Shown: positions 1 to 8,303 of the stretch, one piece after another
Layout of the letters: every line of letters begins with the position of its first letter
Numbering within the stretch: position 1 is the stretch's first letter
NCBI RefSeq assembly: GCF_023264855.1
Contig: NZ_JAHFUW010000048.1
Coordinates: forward strand, 1-36,682
Source of the DNA: Herbiconiux sp.
Lineage (GTDB): Bacteria; Actinomycetota; Actinomycetes; Actinomycetales; Microbacteriaceae
DNA length: 36,682 nt
Direction: 5' to 3'
Translations under genes and position numbers: made by a program
The notes under the pieces: model-generated
Seen by the model: only the letters and a program-made list of their open reading frames with translations
Told to the model about the DNA's origin: nothing
Database searches by the model: none

Positions 1-2
1 GG

Positions 3-698
3 GGTGCACCGCCGGTCGCACCGGCCCGGGCAGGCGCGGCGTCCGCTCCCCCGGCCGAAGAGCACACCGTCATCCGCGGGGCCGCTCCCGCTGCTGTCGC
101 CGGGGGTTCCCGCCCGGGCGGGGCGAGCCCGGTCGCCGGCTCCGGCAGCGCATCCGGCACCGGCGCAGCATCCGGCACCCGCTACGGCCGCCGCGGCTTC
201 GACGAGCCGGCCCTCGAAGAGACGCTGCACCGCGACTCCGCAGCCGCCCTCGTCGACGGCGAGCCCGAGGCCCGCCGCTCGCGCAAACTCCCCTACATCC
301 TCGGCGCGATCGGCCTGGTGCTGGTGCTCGGCATCGGCGGCATCGTGTTCGCCCTGAACGGCGGCATCAGCCCGGCCTCCGACGACATCGCGGTCACCGA
401 CAAGCCGGTCGACCCGATCAAGGTCGAGGACGCGGTCGTGCCGGCACCCGTCGGTGTCAGCGGCACCGCCTCGGCCGAAGGCGTGGTCTTCACCTGGACG
501 AACCCCGATCCGCAGCCCGGCGACCGCTACATCTGGAACCCGGTCGTGACCGGCGCCGAGGAGGCCCAGGCGACGAGGGTCGACGGAAGCACCGTCACCG
601 TGCCGCTCGCCGACGGGCAGAGCCAGGTGTGCATCGACGTGGTGCTCTTGCGCAGCAACGGCAAGGGCTCCGAACCGACGACGGGATGTGGCCCATGA
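3..698 (+). CDS. C-terminal part of a membrane-anchored protein with a FN3-like outer domain (possible Ser/Thr kinase tail); 5' end outside window
   Basis: The reading frame is open from base 3 to the TGA at 696-698, so the start lies upstream. The visible part has a long Pro/Ala/Gly-rich linker, an acidic/basic juxtamembrane stretch ending RRSRKL, one transmembrane helix (about bases 288-355, I-L-G-A-I-G-L-V-L-V-L-G-I-G-G-I-V-F-A) and an outer domain of about 100 residues. The outer domain has a fibronectin-III-like strand pattern (VFTWTNPDP, YIWNPV) and two Cys near its end. The linker contains EEHTVIRG, a Thr in an acidic context that could be a phospho-site read by FHA domains. The next gene overlaps by ATGA and encodes an FHA protein, so a PknB-like architecture (kinase-linker-TM-sensor) is an attractive inference. 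The kinase domain itself is not visible, and a plain FN3 membrane protein is equally possible. Confidence 0.75.
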   Translation, partial: GAPPVAPARAGAASAPPAEEHTVIRGAAPAAVAGGSRPGGASPVAGSGSASGTGAASGTRYGRRGFDEPALEETLHRDSAAALVDGEPEARRSRKLPYILGAIGLVLVLGIGGIVFALNGGISPASDDIAVTDKPVDPIKVEDAVVPAPVGVSGTASAEGVVFTWTNPDPQPGDRYIWNPVVTGAEEAQATRVDGSTVTVPLADGQSQVCIDVVLLRSNGKGSEPTTGCGP

Positions 699-1504
699 CG
701 CCCGATACCAGCAATGACAGCACCGGCCCCGGCACCGGCACCTCGATCGACGAGAGCACCATCCCGCCGGGGGCCGCCACGACGCGCCCGCACTCCGACG
801 CCAGCGTGGAGTTCTGCGGCGAGTGGTTCACCCTCGACCGCGAGAAGCCCTTCGAGATCGGTCGCGAGGCCGACCTCGACATCGACGACAACCAGTACCT
901 GCATCGGCGCTTCCTGCAGATCTCGAACGTCGACGGCATGTGGTGGCTCTCGAACGTGGGCTCCCGGCTCTCCGCGACGGTCTCGGATGCCAGCCGCACC
1001 ATGCAGGCCTGGCTCGCCCCGGGCGCGCGCATGCCGATCGTGTTCGGCCTCACCACGGTCGTCTTCACGGCGGGCCCCACGAGCTACGAGTTCACCGTGC
1101 ACACCAGCACGCCCACGTTCGTCGACTCGAGCCCGGTGCCCTCGGGCAGCGGCGCGACCACCGTCGGCGCCGTCACCTTCACCGCCTCGCAGAAGCTGCT
1201 CATCCTGGCCCTCGCCGAGCCCATGCTGAAGCGCGAGGGCACCGGCACGAGCGAGATCCCCTCGTCGCAGATCGCGGCGGAGCGGCTCGGCTGGGCGCTC
1301 AGCCGCTTCAACCGCAAGCTCGACAACGTGTGCGACAAGCTCAGCCGCACCGGCGTCGACGGGCTGCGCGGCGGGGTCGGCGCGCTGGCCACCAACCGGC
1401 GGGCACGGCTGGTGGAGTACGCCGTGCTCTCGCGGCTGGTCACCAAGGCCGACCTTCCCCTTCTCGACCAGCCCCACGACGACCCCGCGAACGACGAGCG
1501 GTAG
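695..1504 (+). CDS. FHA domain-containing protein
   Basis: Predicted 269-aa soluble protein. I start it at ATG 695, which overlaps the upstream TGA as ATGA; an in-frame ATG at 686 is possible. After a Ser/Thr/Gly-rich N-terminus, residues about 35-120 look like an FHA fold: EIGREADLDI, then H-R-R-F-L-Q-I, then LSNVGSRLSATV. FHA domains bind phosphothreonine. The C-terminal 100 residues (from about 155) are helical and basic and resemble a winged-helix module (L-I-L-A-L-A-E-P-M-L ... W-A-L-S-R-F-N-R-K-L). It lies between the membrane protein and the secretion ATPase, so it probably links phospho-signalling to the T7SS. Function beyond phosphopeptide binding is unknown. Confidence 0.8.
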   Translation: MTPDTSNDSTGPGTGTSIDESTIPPGAATTRPHSDASVEFCGEWFTLDREKPFEIGREADLDIDDNQYLHRRFLQISNVDGMWWLSNVGSRLSATVSDASRTMQAWLAPGARMPIVFGLTTVVFTAGPTSYEFTVHTSTPTFVDSSPVPSGSGATTVGAVTFTASQKLLILALAEPMLKREGTGTSEIPSSQIAAERLGWALSRFNRKLDNVCDKLSRTGVDGLRGGVGALATNRRARLVEYAVLSRLVTKADLPLLDQPHDDPANDER

Positions 1505-1587
1505 CACCGGCACCGCCGGCGCATCCCGCGACCCGACCCCGCAACCCAGGCAACCCCAGCAACAGGACAGGTATCAGGTACTGACGG

Positions 1588-4500
1588 ATGCGCATCAAGG
1601 CAAGCCTCCGCCGCCCGGGCGGCAGCACCAGCAAGCTGCAGATCACGGCCGACGCCACGGCGAGCGTCGCCGACATCGCCGAGGCCATCTACGTGGCCGA
1701 CCCGCAGCGCGGCGAGGCCGTGGCACCGGCCGGCCTCACCCTGCAGGTGACCGGCTCGGGCGGGGAGCCGCGCGCGCTCGATCCCTCGTCGAACCTGCTC
1801 GACGCCGGGGTTCGCTCGGGATCGGTGCTCGAGATCGTGCGCCACAGCGAGGGCTTCACCTCGTCGAGCCAGGGGCCGGCAGCGGCGACGCTGCGGGTGC
1901 TCAGCGGTCCGGATGCCGGGGCCGAGTACCCGCTGCCGTTCGGCTCGAGCTACATCGGCCGCGAGCGCGGCATCGACGTGCGCCTCTCCGACGGGCTGAT
2001 CTCCAAGCGGCACGCCCGCATCAACATCGGCGAGCACGTCGAGATCATCGACATGAACTCGGCCAACGGCCTGCTGATGGGCGGCGAGCAGGTCGCCCGC
2101 ACGACGCTCTCCTCGGCCGACGTGGTGGTGCTCGGCGACACCGCGATCTGCATCGTGCCGCTGCAGCGACTCGGCGGCGCGGCGCCCTCCACCCCCGTGA
2201 TCGAGTTCAACCGCTCGCCGCGCGTGGTCGCCCGCTACCCCGGCGGGCAGTTCCCGGCGCCGGTGCCGCCCAAGCAGCCGCAGGGCGTGCGCTTCCCGTT
2301 CGTGGCGCTGGTCGCGCCGCTGCTGATGGGCCCGATCCTGTTCCTGGCCACCGGATCGGCGCTCAGCCTCATCTTCATCGCGCTCAGCCCGATCATCATG
2401 ATCGGCACCTGGGCCGACAACAAGATCCAGACCCGGCGCCAGCTGCGGGATGCGATCAAGAACTTCAACAAGGCACTCGAGGCCTTCGTGGCCTCGATGC
2501 ACGAGAAGCAGCGCATCCAGCGGGCGGTGCGGCTCACCGAGGCACCGGCGGTCGCGGCCACGGTCGACGCCGTGCAGCGGCTGGGTCAGCTGCTCTGGAC
2601 GCACCGGCCCGAGCACACCGCCTTCCTCACCGCGCGCCTCGGCCTCGGCACCGGCATCAGCCGCGACACGGTGCAGCTGCCCACCTCCAACGACGCCCTG
2701 CCCGAGTACTGGGTGCAGATCGAAGAGGTCGCCGACCGGTTCTCGCGCATCGACGGGGTGCCGATCGTGGTGGAGCTGCAGAAGGCCGGCGCGCTCGGCA
2801 TCGCCGGGCCCTCGGCATCCGGGACCGAGAGCGGAGCACAGGCCGACGGCGGCCGCCACGGCGTCGCCCGCGCGGTCGTGACCCAGTTCGTGGGCCTGCA
2901 CTCCCCCTCCGAGCTCGTCGTCTGCGCGCTCGCCTCGCCTACCTCCCGCACCACCTGGGAGTGGCTCGAGTGGCTGCCGCACACCAGCTCGCCGCACAGC
3001 CCGCTCGCAGGCGATCACCTGGCCGACAACCCGGGAAGCGGATCCGCTCTGCTCGCCCGCATCGAAGAGCTCATCAACTCCCGGGTGGCGGGCGCGCCCA
3101 GCCCGCGCGGTGCGATCGACACCTCGCGTCCCGACTCCGACGACACGCCCCGCCCGATCACCCCCGCCGTGCTGTTCATCGTGGAGGACGACGCCCCCGT
3201 CGATCGCGGCCGCCTCACCCGCATCATCGAGCGGGGAGCGGATGCGAACGTGCACGTGCTCTGGTCGGCCCCCTCGATCGGCCATCTGCCCGCCGCCTGC
3301 CGCAGCTTCATCAGTGTGGAACAGGATGCGCAGGGAGCCACCGCCGGTCAGGTGCGGCTCGGCGAGCACACCTTCCCACTCGCCTGCGAGACTGTCGACG
3401 CCGAGACCGCGCACCGGCTGGCCCGGCAGCTCGCCCCTGTGGTGGATGTCGGGGCGCCCGTCGACGACGAGTCCGACCTGCCGCGATCCGTCTCCTACCT
3501 GGCCGTGGCCGGCACCGACCTGGCCGAGGTGCCGGAGGCCGTGATCGATCGCTGGCGCGAGAGCAACTCGATCGCCGACCGCTCCGGCGCCCCGCACGTG
3601 CGCCGCAAGAAGGAGGGTTCGCTGCGCGCCCTCGTGGGCCACACCGGCACCGAGCCGTTCTACCTCGACATCCGCAACCAGGGCCCGCACGCCCTGGTCG
3701 GCGGCACCACGGGCGCCGGCAAGTCGGAGTTCCTGCAGAGTTGGGTGCTCGGCATGGCCGCAGCGCACAGCCCCGACCGCGCCACCTTCCTGTTCATCGA
3801 CTACAAGGGCGGGGCGGCCTTCGCCGACTGCGTCGCGCTGCCGCACACGGTGGGCCTGGTCACCGACCTCTCGCCGCACCTCGTGCGCCGGGCGCTCACC
3901 TCGCTGCGGGCCGAGCTGCGCTACCGCGAGCACCTGCTGAACCGCAAGAAGGCCAAAGACCTCGTCTCGCTCGAGAAGACCGGCGACCCCGAGACCCCGC
4001 CGAGCCTCTTGATCGTGGTCGACGAGTTCGCCGCCCTCGTGCAGGAGGTGCCGGAGTTCGTCGACGGCGTCGTCGACGTGGCCCAGCGCGGCCGCTCGCT
4101 CGGCCTGCACCTCATCCTCGCCACCCAGCGCCCGGCCGGCGTGATCAAGGACAACCTGCGCGCCAACACCAACCTGCGCATCGCGCTCCGGATGGCCGAC
4201 GCCGACGACTCCAGCGACATCCTGGGCACCCCGATGGCCGCCTATTTCCCCCAGTCGATCCCGGGCCGTGGAGCGGCGAAGACCGGTCCCGGCCGGCTCG
4301 CCGCGTTCCAGACCGCCTACGCCGGCGGCTGGACGACCGACGAGCCGCCGCGCCCGCCGATCGACCTCACCGAGATGGACTTCGGGTCCGGCGCCGCCTG
4401 GGAGGTGCCCGAGGTCGAGGCGCCCGAGCTCACCGACCCGGGGCCGACCGACATCGCCCGGCTGGTGTCGAGCATCCGCACGGCCGCCTCGATGGCCTCG

Positions 4501-6069
4501 ATCCCGGAGCCGCGCAAGCCATGGCTCGACGAGCTCGCCGCCGTGTACGACTTCTCGCTGCTGCCGAACCCCAGAACCGACGAGCGGCTGCTGCTGGGCG
4601 TGATCGACGACCCGGCCTCGCAGTCGCAGCCCACCGTGTTCTACGAACCCGACCGCGACGGCAACATGGCCGTGTACGGCACCGGCGGCTCGGGCAAGAG
4701 CGCGACGCTGCGCACCATCGCGGTGTCGGCGGCGGTCACGCCCCGCGGCGGGCCCGTGCACGTGTACGGCATCGACTTCGGCTCGGCGGGGCTCTCGATG
4801 CTCGAAGAGCTTCCGCACGTGGGCGCCATCATCTCGGGCGACGACGAGGAGCGGGTCATCCGCCTGCTCCGGATGCTGCGCGACCTGGTCGACGACCGCT
4901 CGATCCGCTACTCCGCCGTGCGCGCCGGCTCGATCGGCGAGTACCGCACGATCGCTTCGGCACCGCAGGAGCCGCGCATCCTGGTGCTCGTCGACGGCAT
5001 CGGCGCGTTCCGCGAGCAGTACGAGTTCGGCGGGCACTCCGCCTGGTTCACCACGTTCTCGCAGATCGCCACCGACGGCCGCCAGGTGGGCGTGCACATC
5101 GTGATCGCCGGCGACCGGCCGAACTCGGTGCCGGCCTCGCTCGGCTCCACGATCCAGCGCCGCCTGGTGCTGCGGATGGCGAACATCGACGACTACTCGC
5201 TGGTGAACGCGCCCAAAGACACGCTCTCCCCCACCTCCCCTCCCGGGCGCGGCGTGATGGAGGGCAACGAGGTGCAGATCGCCGTGCTCGGCGCCGACGC
5301 GAACGTGGCCGTGCAGGCGCGCGAGATCGCGAAACTCGCCGAGGCGATGACCCGGCAGGGCGTGTCGCGGGCGGAGCCGATCCGTACTCTCGCCGATGCC
5401 ATCCCGCTCGGTGACTTGCCTTCGACGGTGTCGGCCGGAGGCGTGCCGCTTCCGGTCGTCGGCGTGCGCGACGACTCGCTCGCGCCGCTCGGCATCGCCC
5501 CGCGCGGTGCGCTGCTGGTGGCCGGATCCGCCGGCAGCGGGCGCTCGACGGCCCTCGCGACCCTGGCGACCGCTCTGCGGCGGGCCGACCCGGGCATCCG
5601 TCTGGTGCACATCTCGCCGCGCCGCACCTCGCTCACGCCGCTGCCGCTGTGGTCGCTGTCGATGTCGGACCCGGCGCAGATCAGCGCCTTCGCCGACGAC
5701 ATGAGCGCGCAGCTCGACGCCGAGACACTGAAGCCCTCGCAGTTCGCCGTGTTCGTCGAGAACGTGGGCGAGCTGAACGGGTCGCCGGCCGAGGCCGACG
5801 TCGACCGCATCGTGAAGCGGGCGCTGCGCGAGGAGGTGTTCGTGATCGGCGAGAGCGAATCGTCCACCTGGTCGGCCGCATGGACGCTCGCGGGGCCGTT
5901 CAAGAACTCCAAGCGGGGGCTCCTGCTCGTGCCGGGCGACCTCGACGGCGACAGCCTGCTCGGCACCGGGCTCGGCCGCTTCAAGCGCGCGGATCTGCCG
6001 CCTGGCCGGGGCTTCTTCGTGCAGGGCGGGCGCGTGGTGAAGCTGCAGGTGGCGACGCCGGATGAGTGA
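1588..6069 (+). CDS. Type VII secretion FHA/FtsK-SpoIIIE ATPase (EssC/EccC type)
   Basis: 1493 aa, the motor of the T7SS. Residues 1-90 look like a ubiquitin/YukD-like fold. Residues about 95-190 are an FHA domain (YIGRERGIDVRLSD, SKRHARI, MNSANG). Two adjacent membrane helices follow at about 235-275. Three FtsK-like ATPase modules come next. Module 1 has Walker A GGTTGAGKS (Lys712) and Walker B LLIVVDEF (Asp812, Glu813). Module 2 has GGSGKS (Lys1037) and LVLVDG (Asp1136, no Glu). Module 3 has AGSAGSGRS, with Arg1319 in place of the Walker Lys. An N-terminal FHA followed by two TMs and three ATPase modules is the EssC layout known from Firmicutes; mycobacterial EccC lacks the FHA part. Only module 1 looks fully catalytic. 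Substrates are presumably the two WXG100 proteins just downstream. Confidence 0.95.
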   Translation: MRIKASLRRPGGSTSKLQITADATASVADIAEAIYVADPQRGEAVAPAGLTLQVTGSGGEPRALDPSSNLLDAGVRSGSVLEIVRHSEGFTSSSQGPAAATLRVLSGPDAGAEYPLPFGSSYIGRERGIDVRLSDGLISKRHARINIGEHVEIIDMNSANGLLMGGEQVARTTLSSADVVVLGDTAICIVPLQRLGGAAPSTPVIEFNRSPRVVARYPGGQFPAPVPPKQPQGVRFPFVALVAPLLMGPILFLATGSALSLIFIALSPIIMIGTWADNKIQTRRQLRDAIKNFNKALEAFVASMHEKQRIQRAVRLTEAPAVAATVDAVQRLGQLLWTHRPEHTAFLTARLGLGTGISRDTVQLPTSNDALPEYWVQIEEVADRFSRIDGVPIVVELQKAGALGIAGPSASGTESGAQADGGRHGVARAVVTQFVGLHSPSELVVCALASPTSRTTWEWLEWLPHTSSPHSPLAGDHLADNPGSGSALLARIEELINSRVAGAPSPRGAIDTSRPDSDDTPRPITPAVLFIVEDDAPVDRGRLTRIIERGADANVHVLWSAPSIGHLPAACRSFISVEQDAQGATAGQVRLGEHTFPLACETVDAETAHRLARQLAPVVDVGAPVDDESDLPRSVSYLAVAGTDLAEVPEAVIDRWRESNSIADRSGAPHVRRKKEGSLRALVGHTGTEPFYLDIRNQGPHALVGGTTGAGKSEFLQSWVLGMAAAHSPDRATFLFIDYKGGAAFADCVALPHTVGLVTDLSPHLVRRALTSLRAELRYREHLLNRKKAKDLVSLEKTGDPETPPSLLIVVDEFAALVQEVPEFVDGVVDVAQRGRSLGLHLILATQRPAGVIKDNLRANTNLRIALRMADADDSSDILGTPMAAYFPQSIPGRGAAKTGPGRLAAFQTAYAGGWTTDEPPRPPIDLTEMDFGSGAAWEVPEVEAPELTDPGPTDIARLVSSIRTAASMASIPEPRKPWLDELAAVYDFSLLPNPRTDERLLLGVIDDPASQSQPTVFYEPDRDGNMAVYGTGGSGKSATLRTIAVSAAVTPRGGPVHVYGIDFGSAGLSMLEELPHVGAIISGDDEERVIRLLRMLRDLVDDRSIRYSAVRAGSIGEYRTIASAPQEPRILVLVDGIGAFREQYEFGGHSAWFTTFSQIATDGRQVGVHIVIAGDRPNSVPASLGSTIQRRLVLRMANIDDYSLVNAPKDTLSPTSPPGRGVMEGNEVQIAVLGADANVAVQAREIAKLAEAMTRQGVSRAEPIRTLADAIPLGDLPSTVSAGGVPLPVVGVRDDSLAPLGIAPRGALLVAGSAGSGRSTALATLATALRRADPGIRLVHISPRRTSLTPLPLWSLSMSDPAQISAFADDMSAQLDAETLKPSQFAVFVENVGELNGSPAEADVDRIVKRALREEVFVIGESESSTWSAAWTLAGPFKNSKRGLLLVPGDLDGDSLLGTGLGRFKRADLPPGRGFFVQGGRVVKLQVATPDE

Positions 6070-6100
6070 TTCGGGTGCCTTCGACGGGTCATGGGGAGTC

Positions 6101-6118
6101 ATGGGGAGTTCTCCCCAT
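6101..6118. promoter_or_regulatory. Palindrome upstream of the esx gene (possible operator)
   Basis: ATGGGGAG-TT-CTCCCCAT is a perfect 8-bp inverted repeat with a 2-nt spacer. A direct copy of the left half (ATGGGGAGTC) lies at 6091-6100. It sits about 100 bp before the esx ATG and just upstream of a possible promoter. Binding by a regulator is inference; a short hairpin after the ATPase gene is the alternative, but no T-run follows. Confidence 0.45.
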
Positions 6119-6146
6119 CGACGTTCGTCGAGTAGCTGAATAGTGT
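6118..6146 (+). promoter_or_regulatory. Possible esx promoter
   Basis: TCGACG at 6118-6123 and TAGTGT at 6141-6146 are separated by 17 nt, a weak sigma70-like pair. A second inverted repeat, TGTGAG-5-CTCACA (6153-6169), lies at the expected start of transcription. An own promoter would explain higher expression of the small secreted WXG100 protein than of the ATPase. Match to consensus is modest. Confidence 0.3.
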
Positions 6147-6220
6147 CTTTCTTGTGAGCAGCACTCACAGGAAGTAGCGGAACCGGACAGCCCGGACCGC
6201 GGAACGAAAGGGAGAACATC

Positions 6221-6487
6221 ATGGCCGTATGGGGTCTCGACGTCGAGCAGGTTCAGCAGCTCTCGAAGCAGCTCAACACGCAGTCGCAGCAGGTTCAGCA
6301 GATTCTGACCACGCTCACCAGCGCTCTGCAGAGCGTTCAGTGGACCGGTCCTGACGCGGAGAACTTCCGCAGCGAGTGGAACGGCACCCACACCGCCGCT
6401 CTGAAGCAGGTCATCGCCGCTCTCGAAGACGCGTCGCAGAAGGCCGCGAAGAACGCTTCCGACCAGGAAGCCACCTCGAACGCGTAG
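6221..6487 (+). CDS. WXG100 family (ESAT-6-like) T7SS substrate
   Basis: 88 aa, typical for the family (about 100). It is a predicted helical hairpin with the central W-x-G motif (WTG) in VQWTGPDAENF, Gln/Leu/Val-rich helix 1 and Ala/Lys-rich helix 2. The ATG is preceded by a strong ribosome binding site, AAAGGGAG, 7 nt upstream. The second WXG100 protein downstream shares GPDAxxFRSxWNGTHTA, so the two are paralogues and may pair with each other or with partners elsewhere. No classic YxxxD/E secretion tail is visible; the C-terminus ends SDQEATSNA. It is followed directly by a strong terminator. Confidence 0.95.
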   Translation: MAVWGLDVEQVQQLSKQLNTQSQQVQQILTTLTSALQSVQWTGPDAENFRSEWNGTHTAALKQVIAALEDASQKAAKNASDQEATSNA

Positions 6488-6495
6488 TTCGATCC

Positions 6496-6531
6496 GGCGG
6501 GAGCCCCTTCACCGGGGCTCCCGCCTTTCTT
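6496..6531 (+). terminator. Rho-independent terminator after esx
   Basis: Perfect 12-bp stem GGCGGGAGCCCC / GGGGCTCCCGCC (6496-6507 and 6514-6525) with a 6-nt loop TTCACC, followed by TTTCTT. It should end or attenuate the esx transcript before the next WXG100 gene. Confidence 0.9.
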
Positions 6532-6592
6532 GTCTCATCTGACTTTCCGGGCCTCTTCGGCTCGTCTGGCTTTCGTGCTTTGAGAGGGTGTC

Positions 6593-7720
6593 ATGGCTGG
6601 TGGTTTCTACGGAGCTGATGTCGAACAGCTCCGGCAACTGGCGAAGCAATTCGACGGTGCCGCGGAGAAGTTGAACACGGTGACCTCCTCCCTCACCACG
6701 AGCGTCAACAATGCGCCGGCCTGGCAGGGTCCGGATGCGTCGACCTTCCGCTCCGACTGGAACGGCACGCACACGGCCTCCCTGAAGGCCGCCGTGGCCG
6801 CACTGCAGAAGGGCGGCGAGGGGCTGGTCAAGAACGCCGAGGAGCAGGATGCGTCCTCGACCGATGGCGGGGCGTTCGGCGGCGGGGCTGGCGCTGGCGC
6901 TGGCGGATCCGGGGGATCCGGATCGGGCGGTTCGGGATCCGGCGGCTCCGGGTCGGGCGGTTCCGGTTCCGGTGGCGGGGGTGGCGGCTCGACCGGCAAC
7001 GGTTCGTCCGGTGGCGGGGGTGGCGGCGGAGGCGGCGGCAACGACGACGGCACCTACTCCAACGCCGACGCGCACGGCTTCGAATCCTCCTCGCACGCCG
7101 AGGCCGGGACGGAGACGGGTCCCGCCTCCGCCGAGGCGAAGGCATCCGCCGGGTGGCAGTGGGGCGCGGGCGCCGAGGCGCGTGCGGGCTTCGAGAACGA
7201 CTACGCGGCCGGCGAGGCGGGAGCCGACGCCTTCGTGGGCGTCGACACCAATGCCGATGCGAGCGCGGGCATCAGCCTCGACGGCGCCGAGGCCAGTGCC
7301 TCCGCCGACGCCTTCGTGGGCGGCAAGGCGAGCGCCGATGCCAGCATCGACGTGCTCGGTGGCCTGGGCGGTGCCGATGTGAGCGCCAACGCGATGGCCG
7401 GCGCCGAGGCGCAGGTCAATGCCGGCGCCACGATCGGTCCGGACGGCATCGGTGCGAACGCCGGCTTCGACGGCTTCGCGGGCGCCAAGGCCGGGGTCGA
7501 CGGCAGCGTCGACCTGCTCGGCGTCACCGCGGGCGGTGGGGCCGAGGTCTATGCCGGAATCGGTGCTCACGCGAATGTCGATGCCGACATCTCCTACAAA
7601 GACGTCGACCTGTCCTTCGACGTCGGTGCGGCACTCGGCATCGGCGGCGGCGTCAAGTTCGACGTCTCCTTCAGCCCCAAGGATGCCGTGGACTCGGTCG
7701 CCGGCATCTTCGGACTCTGA
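6593..7720 (+). CDS. WXG100-domain protein with Gly/Ser linker and 27-residue repeat tail (putative T7SS effector)
   Basis: 375 aa. Residues 1-90 are a WXG100 domain (WQG in PAWQGPDASTF) paralogous to the upstream 88-aa protein. Residues about 98-155 are an almost pure Gly/Ser linker. From about 160 the protein is Ala/Gly/Asp-rich with alternating small residues; aromatic or Met anchors recur at F214, F241, M268, F295 and Y320, a 27-residue period. The last 45 residues (from about 330) change to DVDLSFDVGAALGIGGGVKFDVSF, amphipathic beta-like. There is no catalytic motif and no Cys. It is probably exported by the adjacent ATPase via its N-terminal domain; the tail may be a beta-solenoid or a membrane-active or adhesive module. 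Start ATG is preceded by GAGAGGGT. Confidence 0.9.
   Translation: MAGGFYGADVEQLRQLAKQFDGAAEKLNTVTSSLTTSVNNAPAWQGPDASTFRSDWNGTHTASLKAAVAALQKGGEGLVKNAEEQDASSTDGGAFGGGAGAGAGGSGGSGSGGSGSGGSGSGGSGSGGGGGGSTGNGSSGGGGGGGGGGNDDGTYSNADAHGFESSSHAEAGTETGPASAEAKASAGWQWGAGAEARAGFENDYAAGEAGADAFVGVDTNADASAGISLDGAEASASADAFVGGKASADASIDVLGGLGGADVSANAMAGAEAQVNAGATIGPDGIGANAGFDGFAGAKAGVDGSVDLLGVTAGGGAEVYAGIGAHANVDADISYKDVDLSFDVGAALGIGGGVKFDVSFSPKDAVDSVAGIFGL
7220..7600 (+). repeat. Five degenerate 27-residue (81-bp) repeats inside the WXG100 effector
   Basis: Units align on ADAFVG (F214), ADAFVG (F241), ANAMAG (M268), FDGFAG (F295) and AEVYAG (Y320). Spacing is 27, 27, 27 and 25 residues. Each unit continues with alternating Ala/Val/Asp (for example KASADASIDVLGG) and ends in a Gly-rich turn. 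The regular period suggests tandem duplication of a beta-hairpin or solenoid coil. Confidence 0.7.
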
Positions 7721-7799
7721 CCCCGGGCATCCTGAGCATTCCCTCCCTGGCCCGTACCCTGCGCTTCTGACCTCCACCACTTTCTGAAAGGCTGGAATC

Positions 7800-8303
7800 A
7801 TGTCCCACACCCTCACCTTCCCCGGCGACTCGGCCCCCACGTTCCCGTCGATCGCGCTCACGCTGCCCGACGACTGGCACGCGCTCTCGGTGAGCGGCGC
7901 CGTGCTGGCGGCCGGCAAGACGGTGCCGGCGGGCGAGTTCCGCCCGAACATCGTCGTCGCGATCTCGCGCTTCGGCGACGACTACACGCTGCAGACGGCG
8001 ATCGACGCGGTCATCGCCCGTGTCGAGTCGATCGAGGGCGTGGTCGAACTCAGCCGTGAGAGCACGCCGCTGCTCGGGCGAGAGGGCTTCCGCATCGAGT
8101 TCAGCTACCCGGATGCGCGGGTCGGCACCCTGATGCAGGCCCTGCGGATCACCGTGGTCGAGAACGGCCCGGTCGTCGACCTGGTGCAGGTGACGGCCAC
8201 CACCACGGGCATTCAGGCGAAGGAGCTGTGGGGTGAGATCCGCGAGATCCAGTCGAGCGCGACCTCCGACTCCGTCTCTGCTGCCTCGACGGCCGGAGCC
8301 TGA
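7800..8303 (+). CDS. Mog1/PsbP-like (LpqN/DcrB-like) protein, T7SS-associated
   Basis: 167 aa without signal peptide or membrane helix. The sequence runs FPSIALTLPDDWHAL ... PNIVVAISRFGDDYTLQTAIDAVIARV ... LGREGFRIEFSYPD ... RITVVENGPVVDLVQVTAT. This is the strand-helix-strand pattern of the Mog1/PsbP fold seen in LpqN/LpqT-type and DcrB-type proteins. The assignment rests on pattern only. Lack of an export signal suggests a cytoplasmic role, such as holding or escorting the WXG100 proteins, which is inference from position. The start is supported by GAAAGG 9 nt upstream. It overlaps the next gene by TGATG, so the two are probably co-translated. Confidence 0.75.
   Translation: MSHTLTFPGDSAPTFPSIALTLPDDWHALSVSGAVLAAGKTVPAGEFRPNIVVAISRFGDDYTLQTAIDAVIARVESIEGVVELSRESTPLLGREGFRIEFSYPDARVGTLMQALRITVVENGPVVDLVQVTATTTGIQAKELWGEIREIQSSATSDSVSAASTAGA

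Noticed and set aside
2961-5414. 817-aa open frame on the plus strand inside the ATPase gene
   Set aside because: Same strand, other frame; Arg/Pro-rich low-complexity translation with no family features.
1084-6222. 1712-aa open frame on the minus strand
   Set aside because: It lies opposite the FHA gene and the secretion ATPase, has Arg/His/Gly/Ala-rich composition without domains, and is a by-product of high GC third positions.
6886-7050. CRISPR-like or tandem DNA repeat in the Gly/Ser region
   Set aside because: The repetition is codon-level low complexity for a Gly/Ser linker, without regular spacers.
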